DNA of 64,000 nt from Plantago ovata (taxonomy: Eukaryota > Streptophyta > Magnoliopsida > Lamiales > Plantaginaceae), in the NCBI GenBank assembly GCA_028274465.1, contig CM051458.1, positions 83,658,085 through 83,722,084 on the forward strand. Direction: 5' to 3'. The notes below the pieces were generated by a model. It did no database searches, was not told the DNA's origin, and saw nothing but the letters and a program-made list of their open reading frames with translations. This document shows, in pieces, positions 22,041 through 32,589 of this stretch (its first letter is position 1; each line of letters opens with the position of its first letter). Made by a program: the position numbers and the translations under genes.

Positions 22041-22620
22041 CTTGTATCGAAGAGTAGAGAGAGAGCGAGTGGCATTATCCCGCGTTTGCCCTCAGTCCGG
22101 ACCATCCCCGGGCCCAATCACTAATTGGTCGAAGTTCCAACCTTTTGGACGGTTTACTCTTGGGCTGCTCTCTCAGGTGATATGGTGGCCCCACAGACCA
22201 ACACGTGTTCTAATCCACGCACGTTTGTCCGTGAACTTCCTAGTAGGTCGTCCATACTAGAATTGCTCGAGAGTAAAGTACGATTAACTCTGGAGTTGTT
22301 TTGGATGAATTTCCGAAAAGAAAGATGCATCTTGTTGATATGAGTCGCGCCTTTTCCCGACCAACCGTCCACGTCCCTTACGAGTTTTGGGATGGTTCGG
22401 CTCTGATACAATTTGTAACGCCTCAACCACTATCGGTAGTACTATGCTTGGCCCCTTTGGGCCGGCACGGTTACTTTTGGGCTACTCCCCGGGGTGATAT
22501 GCTGACACGGTTACTATTTGTAATGTATCAGCCACTTATCGGTCGAAGATCCGACCCTTTAATTGGGGCCGACACGATTCACCTAGATTGTTCTTCTTTG
22601 ATTGATGATCCTCACTCCTC
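22040..22620 (-). mobile_element. Cassandra-like TRIM remnant with a 5S rRNA-derived module
   Basis: On the minus strand, 22347-22227 aligns along its length with plant 5S rRNA. Matching blocks include GATGCATC..GTTG.TATGA, AACTCCAGAGTTAAtCGTaC, TTTACTCTcGAGCA, CTAGTATGGaCGACCTaCTAGGAAGTTCACG, against the 5S segments GGTGCAT, AACTCCGAAGTTAAGCGTGC, GAGAGTAGTACTAGGATGGGTGACC and TGGGAAGTCC. At 22399-22412 the minus strand reads ATTGTATCAGAGCC, matching the initiator-methionine tRNA primer-binding site (TGGTATCAGAGCC). Two diverged copies of a 'catatcacc...cagcccaa(a/g)agtaa(a)ccg' block lie at about 22140-22190 and 22450-22500, consistent with remnant LTR tails. 5S-derived LTR sequence plus a Met primer site defines Cassandra elements. 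Boundaries are approximate. Confidence 0.7.
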
Positions 22621-22857
22621 AGCAATTTTGGTCATTTAGAAAGTTTATACGGTCCTCTCTAAGTATCGATTTAATGCGATTTTAGTCCTCCGTGCTTAGG
22701 TGGCAACAAACTGAATTAAGCCGAACTCGAATTGTCGAATTAGATGATGAATTATTACTAAATCGGAACACGTGTAGCATGTGTATTGGTTCTAACTTTT
22801 AACTTAAGTTTTTGATTTACAAAATGTAATGTTGTGATTTAAATGTTCTAGAAATAT

Positions 22858-22982
22858 AACAATGAAGCGTAGCTGAGTTGGTAAACTGCTTCACTTACAA
22901 CCAATAGGTCGGGGGGTTCGAGTCACCACGAGGGTAAATGGGGAACGATTATTGATCCTCGCTTTGCCGGTTCAAAAAAAAA
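22858..22982 (+). mobile_element. tRNA-derived SINE with target duplication
   Basis: A 125-bp insert contains a polymerase III A box (TAGCTGAGTTGG) and B box (GGTTCGAGTCA) and ends in a 9-base A tract. It is flanked by gttctagaaatat (22845-22857) and gttctaaaaatat (22983-22995), a 13-bp target duplication with one mismatch. The boxes sit near the 5' end, as in tRNA-related plant SINEs. Confidence 0.85.
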
Positions 22983-22999
22983 GTTCTAAAAATATTTTA

Positions 23000-23900
23000 A
23001 AAATTTATAAATAAGCATATAAATAGAAATAATTTTAGAAAATGCCAAAACTTAAATGATGAAATTTCTTGAAATTCCAAAAAAGTTAATAAAATGAATT
23101 CGAGTGGAACGGAGCGGAACAATCGCTCTACCACTATTATATGGGAAGCAGTTTGCTCCGCCACTGTTAGTCAGGGCGGAGCAAATTTGCTCCGGCAATG
23201 TTATGGGGCAGAGCAGGGCTTCTCTGCCACCAACTTTAATCACTTTTTATTTTTTTTTACTTTTCTGATTATATAATTTTTTTTTTAAATCTCATTAAGT
23301 AAATTAAAATTCCTAATTACCTACAAGGAAATGACTTGGTAATGAGTCGGGGATGATGTGGACTTGACATGGAGGAATTAATGCAAAATAAGGTGAATTG
23401 GAACGTTATATATACGACGAATTATACGCTATGGCCTCTAGGGAACTCAATTCGCAAAAAGCGGTCACGTAGTCGTAAAGTACAATTAACCCGTTTCTCC
23501 CCTGAATACAAGTTTTTTTCATTTGTTTTCTAACATTTTCTTTTATGTTGTGTTTTTCTTTGTTTGTTTACCCCTGGGTTTCAGGTCTTGGATCTTTTTC
23601 AAGGCACATTTTTCCACCTTTCCATCAGGTAGGTACTGTAGCCTAATATCTTAGTTCATTTTGTTTCACGAATTGAAACAGCCTGAGAAGGGTTTTCGGA
23701 CATTCATGAAATTTTAGTAAGTCTACATCTTTTTCTTTTCGATCTCTTTGTTGCCAATGTCACATGAGAACATATTTGTTTGGAAATTAAACCCCCAATA
23801 AGAAATATATATCATTTTTATTTCACACCGGCCGGGAACATTGATGTAATTATATAGAACAACAAGACCGTACATTAAGCCTTGAGTTTATGAGCTAGAT
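23000..23900. other. Intergenic DNA with short GC-rich inverted motifs
   Basis: Around 23100-23235 the motif gctccgcc / ggcggagc occurs in both orientations several times (for example 'ctccgccactgttagtcagggcggag'), so small hairpins are possible. No family recognised and no gene seen. Confidence 0.45.
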
Positions 23901-23907
23901 CAATCAG

Positions 23908-24446
23908 TCATGGGCCGGGCTTTTCTGGGTATAGATATAATCAGTATGGATTCGACATATATAAGCATGACTATGTTTGCAACATACCACAAGGAAAAAA
24001 TGATCACCAAATTAAACAAGGGCATAAAACAAATTATATATTTGTTTTCAATGTAAAAGCTAGAGAAAAAGAATAATCTGAATAGAACAAACATGTAATG
24101 TACGTATTGATGTTTTGTGGTGTTGTACTTACGCCGTTTAGTAAGTCCTAGGGTTTGTGCTCTTTTGGTTGTCTTGTACGTTGTGGATTTTCACTCGTTT
24201 TCGAGTGGTTCACTAGGAGTATTTATCATACTCTTGGTGTCATTAATAATAATTTTAGCCGTTACAATAAAAAAAAAATGTACGTATTGATGTTGATAAG
24301 ATTAGTGAGGGTAAATTGCACTTTTGGTATCGTGATTCTTGAAACCATACCTGGACCATGTCCATGAGTGATTCATCAGGACGAGTAGCAGCCGCTAAAG
24401 AAAACAGAAGACAGAACATCACACATAGAGCAATTGCTCTAGACAT
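23908..24446 (-). pseudogene. Phytosulfokine-like peptide precursor, structure disrupted or unresolved
   Basis: Exon 1 (24446-24351) encodes a signal peptide MSRAIALCVMFCLLFSLAAA followed by TRPDESLMDMVQ, then a GT donor. Downstream on the same strand, 23948-23925 reads HTDYIYTQ followed by KSPAHD and a stop (23910-23908). YIYTQ preceded by acidic/HTD residues is the phytosulfokine pentapeptide signature, a secreted sulfated growth peptide perceived by leucine-rich-repeat receptor kinases. The upstream CL..R..L motif is only weakly recognisable (SCLYMSN) and lies in another frame from HTDYIYTQ. The best acceptor (acatag near 23970) does not join in phase. So either a short exon was missed or the gene has decayed. 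The intron carries a 162-bp LINE insertion. A TATA box lies 76 bp upstream of the ATG. Confidence 0.6.
24115..24276 (+). mobile_element. 5'-truncated LINE fragment in the phytosulfokine-like intron
   Basis: A 162-bp segment ending ttttagccgttacaat plus an A tract is bounded by an 18-bp direct repeat aatgtacgtattgatgtt (24097-24114 and 24277-24294). The 3' end closely matches the LINE 3' ends at 61280-61320 and (reverse) 37143-37180. It opposes the host gene's direction. Confidence 0.85.
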
Positions 24447-24521
24447 GTTTGGATTGATCAGAATTTGGCTGTTCTATCTTCTCAATGTTTGACAAACTAA
24501 TTTGTAGAGAAATTGTTGTTA

Positions 24522-24528
24522 ATTTATA
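24522..24528 (-). promoter_or_regulatory. TATA box of the phytosulfokine-like gene
   Basis: The minus strand reads ctcTATAAATT here, 76 bp before the ATG at 24446, a normal spacing for a short leader. It supports exon 1 being, or having been, a real transcribed start. Confidence 0.5.
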
Positions 24529-24529
24529 G

Positions 24530-25440
24530 AGGAGATCAAAAATATGCATTGTGGTTTAGAGAAATTAAAGGCCTCTTTACGGTGGAGATTTTTTGGGGTT
24601 AATTTAGGCATATTAATTTCTTGGCCTTAATTTTGTGTTGGAGTATCTTGATGATTAGATGAAGAAACAGGAAAGAAAAATTAAATGGATAAGTATATAT
24701 TCTTAATAATTAGTGATATCTCCGTCCTTAGAGGATCCTTCTTAATTTACAGGGTAATTAATAACTTAATTAATACAGAAAAATTTGGCAGATTTGCTCC
24801 ACAAATTAAATGATCTCTCCGATTATGTTGTTGGAGTACGAGTGTGAAGCGTAATTTTGTAAAATATTATTATTTTATTAAATAATATATTGAAATAAAT
24901 GGAGTGAATATATAATCTTCACATAATAACTTCAAACGTAATAAAAAAATAACTAATTGAGTAATTAAACTTAATATAAATGGTGTGATATAAATGTATA
25001 TAATTTTTGTAGTTATGCAATTAATAGTTTGAATTGAACTATATTAGACATACGAAAAGTATTATTTCGATGAGTTAAGAACCATCAGATACATCTCTAG
25101 ACTTTGGAAACATTCAACTTCAAAATCTGCAATGCATCTTTTTTGCATGTTAATTGGTATTCTTCATCAGTTGAATATATTGTCAAGTGCTTCATATAAA
25201 CATTCTAGGTTCATAATATGATATTTTTAGTTATTTTTATCGTATGGTTTAAGAATAATTTAAAATCAAAATAACCATCGAAAAAGTCAACAAAATCAAG
25301 TGTTACATTTATTATTGGACGGAGGAAGTATGTCTTTTTTTATAAGAACATATCATGGTTATTTTTAAAATTAAGTATAATACGTCATACAACTTTATGT
25401 TAAAAAATAAAAATTTAAGAAGAGAATAAATAAAAAAGAA
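24530..25440. other. AT-rich intergenic DNA
   Basis: No coding sequence, RNA gene or element with definable ends was seen. Confidence 0.5.
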
Positions 25441-25615
25441 AAAAAGTACGTCAATAAGATTCGAACCCAACACCTTCAACTAAAATAATGATACAAATAA
25501 TAGAGAAAAATCAGGCCAACAAGATTCGAACCAAACACCTTCAATAAAAATAATAATAAAAATAATGGAGAAAAATCACGCCAACAGGATTCGAACCCTA
25601 CATCTTTTAATTAAC
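25440..25615. repeat. Three imperfect tandem units of about 65 bp
   Basis: The block 'caacaagattcgaacc(c)aacaccttcaa...aataatagagaaaaatca' occurs three times in a row with small differences, beginning near 25449, 25515 and 25580. The motif 'gattcgaaccc' resembles the complement of a tRNA B box, so the unit could derive from a SINE, but no A box or tail is clear. Confidence 0.7.
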
Positions 25616-25947
25616 TAATGACACATGTACGCACCAGATTGAAATTGAATAAGCAAGATCAACGGATTAAAATTGATTGGTAGGTCAATCAATTGGGTAA
25701 ATCAACATGCTTATTATATTACTTTAATAAAACAAAAAAAATTACTCTCGGGTGAAAGTGCCCAAATATTTGTGAATTTCGAGCAAATGAAAGAAAACAG
25801 TGTACGGAAAATTAAAGGGACATTGATGGCCGGTCGCCAACGAGAAGTCATGAGATTATCAAACAAAAAGGAAGCAATATGTCCGGAAAAATAGTTGTCA
25901 ACACCTAAAACACCATTAGAAACTGTCCTTTTCGTCTTCGTCTGAAC

Positions 25948-27016
25948 ATAATTGAACTGAACTGAACTGAACAAAATTGAACTGAACTGAACAGAACTGA
26001 GTAGAGGTGGTAACCGGGCCGGGCTGTTACACCCCGCTTTAGCCTGCTACATTTAAGAGGCGGGTTGTCGCGGGGCACTTTTTAACCGGCCCGGGCTTTT
26101 TAAAAGATATTGAGGCCCGGCCCGGCCCATGTAACATTTATAAATGTGATGGGCCGGGCTGTTAACGGGCTGTCCCGGGCTGACACAATTATGCTTTTAA
26201 ATGGGCTGTTTGCCGGGCTAAAACGTTTATGCTTTAAATGGGCTTTTTGGCGGGCCGTCACGTGTATGCGTTAAATGGGCTGCTCGTTTAACTTCTAAAT
26301 GGGTCATTCAATCTCCTTCTTTTTGTAGATTACATTCAAATTGTATAAAAGTAATCAAGCAAACACTTGGTTGGAACTTGTAGCTAAATAGCAAGTGCAC
26401 AACTTAATAATAGTTGATAAACGATGAATAATATCATAGAATTACATTCATAGTAATAATAATAATAATAATAATAGCCGATCGAATGAATTGGTGAAGA
26501 AACTACCATGAAAATACTTGCATACTCATTAGTCTTCAACTTCAACTATTCAGCCCGGCCCGGACAGCCCATTATTAACTCATTTTCATTAACTAAAATA
26601 AGGTATTTATATGTAAATTTATAATATATAATTTTATAATCAGACCAAATACGCGGGCTACACGGGCTAAACGTGACGGGCTGTTACGGGCCACGGGCTG
26701 TGACGGTCCCGGGCTGTCACCCGGGTTTAAGTGTTCGCGGGCCGGGCTGTCGCGGGCCACTAGGAGTAAGGCCCATATAGCCCACTTCTTTAAATGTTCA
26801 CGGGCTGTTCCGGGCTCATTTTAAACGGGCTGTTCCGAACTGTTAAATTTGGCGGGCTGTCCGGGCCGGGCTGTTCTACGGACGGCCCAGATAACACCTC
26901 TAGAACTGAGTGAAGCTGAACAGAACTGAATTGAATTTATTTGTAGTATAAAATACAACTAAGCAAGACTGAACATAACTGAACTGAACTGAACTGAACT
27001 GAAATGAACTGAACTA
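25948..27016. repeat. (GAACT)n pentanucleotide tract, split by a hAT insertion
   Basis: Runs of 'gaactgaactgaact' occur at 25948-26001 and again, more scattered, at 26903-27016. The hAT element at 26002-26902 separates the two halves, so the tract was one array before insertion. Confidence 0.8.
26002..26902. mobile_element. Non-autonomous hAT element, 901 bp
   Basis: The ends are TAGAGGTGGTAACCGGGCCG on the left and the complement of TAGAGGTGTTATCTGGGCCG on the right, the usual TAGAGGTG hAT terminus. It is flanked by the 8-bp direct repeat GAACTGAG (25994-26001 and 26903-26910), the target length for hAT. Because the flanks are (GAACT)n the duplication alone would be weak, but the matching inverted ends make it convincing. 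The interior has many gggccgggctgt repeats in both halves and an (ATA)n tract near 26455-26477. It has no coding capacity. Confidence 0.85.
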
Positions 27017-27019
27017 AAA

Positions 27020-27465
27020 ATAATGAGTTTTCATACGAAGAGAATAGAGCCTTATAGTTTTCATGTCACTTTTGAAAGTCAAGCACATCACCTGAAATGT
27101 ATCCCGTATAGAAGCATACTTATTTCACACCTGAAAAATCGCTAATTGTTATTATACTTCGTATTTAAATGGAAAAGTAAAGCTAGGTTATAAATTTGTC
27201 TGTTGATTTAACTATGAATCTTAACAATTCATAAATGTGTGCTAGTGTAGTTCGAGTTAGCTTGCTTTCCTAGTTGAAGTGATTCAGCAGGAGGATAGAA
27301 GCCAAAATCTGCTACTTTCAGGTGCCAAGTGAATGAAGTGATCACATCAGGATGTGAAAAAATTAAACATTTATGAACTTGATTTAGCATGGATTGACCA
27401 AAGAAACATGTTTCGAACCATGCAACTCTTTTTTGCTAACTCATCCAATCGATACAATCAGATAT
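27020..27465. other. Intergenic DNA left of the complete CACTA element
   Basis: No gene or further element recognised. Confidence 0.45.
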
Positions 27466-29130
27466 CACTACAAGAAAAACAGGATTTAGCGACGGATGGT
27501 ATCCGTCGCTATATGTAAGCGATCCGTCGCTAAATGTCATTAGCGTCGCTAAATAGGACGTCGCGAAAAGTGGCGTCGATAATGAAATAAGCGACGGATA
27601 ATGTAATCCGTCGCTGTTTTTAGCGACGGATTAGACGATCCGTCGCAAACTTCATCGTTGACCAAAGTTAAGATGGATTATTGATCCGTCCCTACAATAT
27701 GGCGACGGATGAAATCATCCGTCGCTATATTGCTGGAACACGTGTCAGGTGCTGGGCAGGCGAGATTTGGCGACGGATGGTTTAATCCGTCGCTAATTGG
27801 TTTGGAATATATTTTTTTAATTTGTTTATTTATTTATTTTATTTTAATTTTTTTTGTAGTTGTACACCGCAAATACGTAAATATTTTCGTAACTAAACAT
27901 TATATACAAAAAAAAAAATTGTTCTAAGCATTAATAAAATGAAAGTACTAATTGTCATAAGCAAAGGAACATGAAAAAAAAATTGTTCGAAATAGAAAAA
28001 AATTGTTCGAAAAATAAAAAAAGAGTACTACTGCTGAGATCCTGGGGGGGCATTAGGGGGGGCATCGGTATCATCGAACATGAAGAAGTCGGGAGATGGC
28101 GCTCCACCGGGGGGGGGGGGGGGCATACTGCGCCATGAGCCACTCGATGGATCTCTTGAATCCATGCCCCATCCTCGCCTGCTCTGCCCTCAACCGAGCA
28201 GCCTCCTGGGCATGCTCCGGGACAGTCGCCTTCAGCTGCTGCTGCTCCTGGAGGAACTCGGGAGGCACATCGGCTTGTCCCCTTCGGCGCTTGGAGGAGC
28301 TGGCGCTTGGAGGAGCTGTAGGAGGAGCCACCCTGGTTCACCGTCTCCGCTATCGCCTGCGAGAGGTTGCCCATGCCGAAGACACGCCCCTTATCATTGA
28401 GATTCACGATCTCGAGATAGATGGCGTTCTCCTCCTCGACCGTGAGATCAAGGTTCTCAGTCCTGACCAGGAACTCCGCCTGAAAATTCAAACAAACAAT
28501 TAACGATTTAATTAGTACGTTATTGATCGAAGAATCAAATATTCAACAAGAAGCTCAGGAATCGAAAAAATATAAAACATACCGCGATTGTTTTGGCCCT
28601 ATCAGACTGGAAGGTCATCTTGCCATCCTTATCCAGCTCCCCGTGAGCCTCACAGAAGTGATCCCACATGGTCTGCTCCCTCCCCTCCGATATCTTCATC
28701 AAATATATATATATATAAATTAATAAAGTAATGATTGAATTGAAATAAGACTTAAGAAAGAAAAAGAAACTATAACAAAGTACGTGACTTACCGCGTCCA
28801 TGTGGCGCGCCAACTGGAATTTCGAACCCAGCCGATGCTTCACCGAGCCTGTCCCATCCGGTGGATTATGGGGCCGGTTCTCCCTGTTCTGGTCCGACAG
28901 CTTCTGGGCTTGAAGGTTCTCCGTCCAATACTGCTTCCACAGGGGCCACTCCTCCTCCCCAATCCACCCCGGCTTCTTCCCCGATGCCTTCATCTTGGCG
29001 ACCTTCTCCCGGAAGGCTTTGGAGCCTTCATGTTCGAAGGCATACCACACCTCCGACTTGAACTTGTTGGGGAGGAATAACTTCTCCTACATTTCAGAAA
29101 GTATACAAAATTCAGACTAACATATATATA

Positions 29131-29320
29131 ACACGGTGACTAACATATCACCCAAACAATTGCACATTGTCCTATTTTCAACTAACACACGGTGACTAAC
29201 ATATCACCCAAACAATTGCACATTGTCCTATTTCAACTAACACACGGTGACTAACATATCACCCAAACAATTGCACATTGTCCTATTTCAACTAACACAC
29301 GGTGACTAATATATCACCCA
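29131..29320. repeat. Minisatellite of 55-56 bp, four units
   Basis: Units beginning acacggtgactaacatatca start at 29131, 29187, 29242 and 29297, nearly identical, within the intron between TNPA-like exons 2 and 3. Confidence 0.9.
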
Positions 29321-29508
29321 AGTAAAGAAATATTGAAACATAAGAGAAGAAGAAAGATTACTAACCTCCAGAGCGTTCCAAATCTCCGCCTTCTGCCCCG
29401 GAGTGAAAGTATGCCACTGGGCTCTAAGTGGTGGGAGATCCACTTTTTTCGTGGATTCCTTGCTGATGAACTTTGCAGCCTCCCTCGGCATCATCCTGTT
29501 GCAATAAC

Positions 29509-29617
29509 ATACACAAATTAATCCAACTAAATAAAACATACAATACCAAACACACAAATTAATCCAACTAAATAAAACATACAATACCAAACACACAAAT
29601 TAATCCAACTAAATAAC
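29509..29617. repeat. Minisatellite of 41 bp, about 2.6 units
   Basis: The unit 'cacaaattaatccaactaaa' followed by 'taaaacatacaataccaaa' recurs with a 41-bp period in the first intron of the TNPA-like gene. Confidence 0.85.
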
Positions 29618-29924
29618 TTACACATGCCCAGACATGGGCCAGACGACGAACTTGCCTTTCACCCGCTCACCCGCCCTGTACACCTCCCCCATGTACCCAT
29701 CATCCGGTAGGTTAGCAAACACGTCTGGGCCAGTAGACCCTGCACTGCTGCTAGAACGGGGGCCAGGGGACTGGGTCTCACTGACATGAGTCGCCGAGGT
29801 CCCCCCGACTCCGACTGACTACTAGGGGTGCGGAATGGCGAGTCTGGCTCGGCGTAGCTACGGTTGCTGGCCGCCAACAGCTTCCCCGGTTTCTTTGGCC
29901 TCGGCATGATCTACACGTTTAAGA

Positions 29925-31050
29925 ACAACCGTAAGAAACAATAAATGGACTTTGAGTATACACTGATAAGAAACGACACTGGACTTTATGCTTTACTTTA
30001 TGCTGTAAACTTATGATTTACAGATCCAAATGAAGCTGCAAAATGCATATGTGAAAGACCAAAAAATACAAGGATACATAGCCTACATTTAAAAATCTAA
30101 TTTAATACAAAATTTGATCTAATTAATCTAATTTAATCCATCATTTTAAAATTTTAATCTAATTAATCTGATTTAAACCAAATTTAATCTAATTAAATAT
30201 AATTCATTTATCAATTGGAGCATTTTAAAGTCTTAATGACTCATAACATAATACCAAAAAATAAAAAGAAATGTCAAAGCACATTCATCAGTCCGTTCGA
30301 AACATGGAATGGGAAACAAAATATACATATTCAATCAAGTAACTGTGTACAGATTAACCTAACATATACCATATACTATGACTAATTGAATAGATAGTAA
30401 CACAAGTGAATCGTTTTCGAAGAATGGAGTTGTATACCAGTACTACCAATTCTACTACTATTTCCAACATAGCACAAGTAAAAACAAAATCTTAAGCCTT
30501 ACAGCTCAAAATCTAACATTTATCATCGATTTAATCATAATTAAACAAAACTGAAAATTATATCAATCCAATATTAATTAGGAATCTAAATGAATCTGGG
30601 AGAGAGCATTTTAAAGCCTAAATATCCCCAAATCAAGCATAGACTAAAAAATATACCTCTAAATTCTTTAATTCTCTAAACTAGTAAGGTCCCAGAATAC
30701 AAAATCACTAAATCATCTAAAAATTAACAAACCTTACGATTATGCATTGAACATGTATGTATATGAGAAACAGAAAGGGTAGAGGGACAAATACTAACCT
30801 TTTGCAGATTGAAATGAAGGAGAGAGAGAGAGGGAGCTTTAACAAAGGTGGTGGTGGCGCCGCTTGCACGAGGAGAAGAAGGAGGGGTGGTGGCGCCGCT
30901 TGCTCCGGGTAGTGGTGGTGGCTGGGGTCGGAAATTTGGTGGTGTTGGGTTCAATTTGCGGAGAGGGAGAAATGGGGGTTAGGGTTTTGAATTGGAGAAG
31001 AGAGGGGGAAATGGGAGAGAAGAAGGAGTTACACGATCTATATACAGAAC
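29925..31050. other. 5' region of the CACTA transcription unit
   Basis: Mostly AT-rich non-coding DNA. On the minus strand, 30954-30800 forms an open, Pro/Ala-rich frame (MNPTPPNFRPQPPPLPGASG...) ending at a GT donor. It is a candidate leader exon of the TNPA-like gene, but similarity to a family is not evident. Confidence 0.4.
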
Positions 31051-31391
31051 TATAGCGACGGATGACTTCATTCGTCGCTACATTTTTTTAATTTTTTTTA
31101 CCTTTTTTTCCTTTCTAAATAAACGAGTCTGGTCAACAAAAGTGGCGACGGATAAGTTCATCCGTCGCCAAGTTAGCTACGGATAAACCTTATCCGTCGC
31201 TAATCCGGAGCCGGATTGGTCCTTCAATGGCACGAACTGAGCTTAGAGCGCAGTTCGTGTTTATCCGTCGCTAACAGTAGCGATCCGTCGCTATTTCCAT
31301 ATCTATTCTTCTGTCGCTAAATAGCTGATTTCTTGTAGTGTATACAATACTTCACAAGGCATATAAAAGAGAGACTACTATAGAAACGTAC

Positions 31392-31728
31392 AGTTGTTAA
31401 CTCTTCCTCAGAAGCATGACACCGCTCAAGGGAGAGTAAGTAGCGAACCCACAGTTCTCCAACCCAAGGACAGTTTCACCCTGCCATAAGCTTCTATCAC
31501 AATTCCTGCAGTCCTTGAAACAAATGCATCACTAAAATATAGCTAAAGACACAGTTAAATTTTTTTGGAAGAAATAGGAAAGGGTACCAAAACCTTAAAC
31601 GTTTTATCCAGATAGTGGGTGTAATCAAGCCATAGGTCATTAGATAGAGGAAAGTCATCTATTGCACGTTCATACAAGATCTGTATGCGAGCAGGATCTC
31701 CAAACGAGTGCTCAAACTGCAAATATGC
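31392..31728 (-). pseudogene. SART3/PRP24-like HAT-repeat gene fragment
   Basis: Two minus-strand exons with splice sites. 31728-31594 reads AYLQFEHSFGDPARIQILYE and then RAIDDFPLSNDLWLDYTHYL. 31505-31392 reads GIVIEAYGRV and, in another frame, NCPWVGELWVRYLLSLERCH, then ASEEEL. These match consecutive half-a-TPR (HAT) repeats of plant SART3-type U6 snRNP recycling factors (WLDYT.YLDKT; RNCPWVG.LW.RY). The second exon has a small deletion just before NCPW that shifts the frame, and no other exon of this large (over 800 residues) protein is present. It starts only about 50 bp from the right end of the CACTA element. Confidence 0.75.
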
Positions 31729-32589
31729 CTACACATAAGCATGTATTCATGATTGAAGAAATTACCAAGAACATAAAATGCTAATTGCCTTTTTTCCCAA
31801 AACAAAAAAAACATGTTAGGAATCAGTTCAATAAGTACGCTTTTGATAACAATGAGGATATATCTAGACCTCGTTCCATGTGTAAGTAATGGTGAAAAAA
31901 TCTGTAAGCACAATAGATAGGTATGCAACTGCCAAAACTGTGAGGATTCATGTACACCATTAAATAGGTATTAAGAGGAATATCGAATACATAAACCATC
32001 TCGATCATTTCCTACAGAATCAGAGTCTCCAACAGTACAATTTCAACATATAATGCACAAAGATTACAACACTAATTAGGGCAGATGGAACTTGTCTAAC
32101 CTAACAGGAATCATTTTATATCTATCAGTTTTCCTGTACAAGTCAGGAGCTCGATTTGCTTAGAGAGAGGTACCTCTGGCCTTTTATAAATTAAGGCCCA
32201 AATATAAAATCCAAATGTTTCTTATTTAAGAAAATTAATGTCTATAGGTGATCAAGTGCCACTATCCAGAAGACCTCAATTGCTATTGGTCCAAGTACAT
32301 GATAGGCCTTGTAGTAATGCACTTCCTCTGTTCTTCTATCAGACTTCTCTCTTTTGTTTCTGTAAAATGCATCAACATCACAAATAATGAAATAATCCAT
32401 CACAAAAATTGTACACATAAAAATCGAAAGTATCCTCAACCACGTTGGTAAGCAAATGTGTAGTCTTATTACAATGAGACAAGTAAGTGAAAAGTACAAC
32501 TAAAGACTGGGAATTGTTCCTTGCAACATGTATGGGTTCTTAGGCAAGGTATAGCTTAACTACACAAACAATAAAAACAAGCAGAAACA

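Larger units (their letters stand above)
28028..29907 (-). pseudogene. TNPA-like (Transposase_24, Ptta/En/Spm) gene, frame broken
   Basis: Five exons with good splice sites: 29907-29622, 29495-29366, 29086-28793, 28693-28583 and 28479-28028. Peptides in order: MPRPKKPGKLLAASNRSYAEP; PREAAKFISKESTKKVDLPP..W; EKLFLPNKFKSEVWYAFEHEG, KKPGWIGEEEWPLWKQYW, RLGSKFQLARHMDA; EGREQTMWDHFCEAHG and DGKMTFQSDRAKTIA; AEFLVRTENLDLTVEEENAIYLE and a glutamine/glutamate coiled-coil region (PPEFLQEQQQL). It ends in an acidic tail with stop at 28030-28028. These are hallmarks of the plant Transposase_24 domain, a DNA-binding accessory protein. Three frame breaks exist: at a C-run 29801-29806, a 16-bp tandem duplication 28286-28317, and a C/G-run 28111-28124. 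Two are at homopolymers and could be sequencing errors; the 16-bp duplication is harder to dismiss. An earlier exon may lie at 30800-30954. Confidence 0.8.
27466..31340. mobile_element. Complete CACTA (En/Spm) transposon, 3,875 bp, TNPA-only
   Basis: Left terminus CACTACAAGAAAAACAG, right terminus ...TTTCTTGTAGTG, with the 3-bp target duplication TAT at 27463-27465 and 31341-31343. Subterminal regions (about 27483-27800 and 31050-31320) are dense with agcgacggat / atccgtcgct repeats in both orientations, the usual TNPA binding-site arrays. Inside is one minus-strand multi-exon gene of the Transposase_24 (Ptta/En/Spm) family. I find no TNP2/TNPD catalytic transposase gene, so the element is probably non-autonomous or relies on a related source. 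Two minisatellites lie in its introns. Confidence 0.9.

Noticed and set aside
22227..22347. Functional 5S rRNA gene
   Set aside because: Too diverged from 5S rRNA, single copy, and embedded next to a retrotransposon primer site; better explained as a Cassandra LTR.
29131..29617. CRISPR-like regularly spaced repeats
   Set aside because: The units are directly tandem without unique spacers, in a plant transposon intron; these are minisatellites.
32242..32499. REKSDRRTE peptide shared with DUF247 copy D
   Set aside because: A match of about 25 bp (ctctgtccttctatcagac type) exists to 20640-20670, but surrounding sequence is unrelated and the rest of the frame is not DUF247. It may be chance or a tiny transferred fragment.
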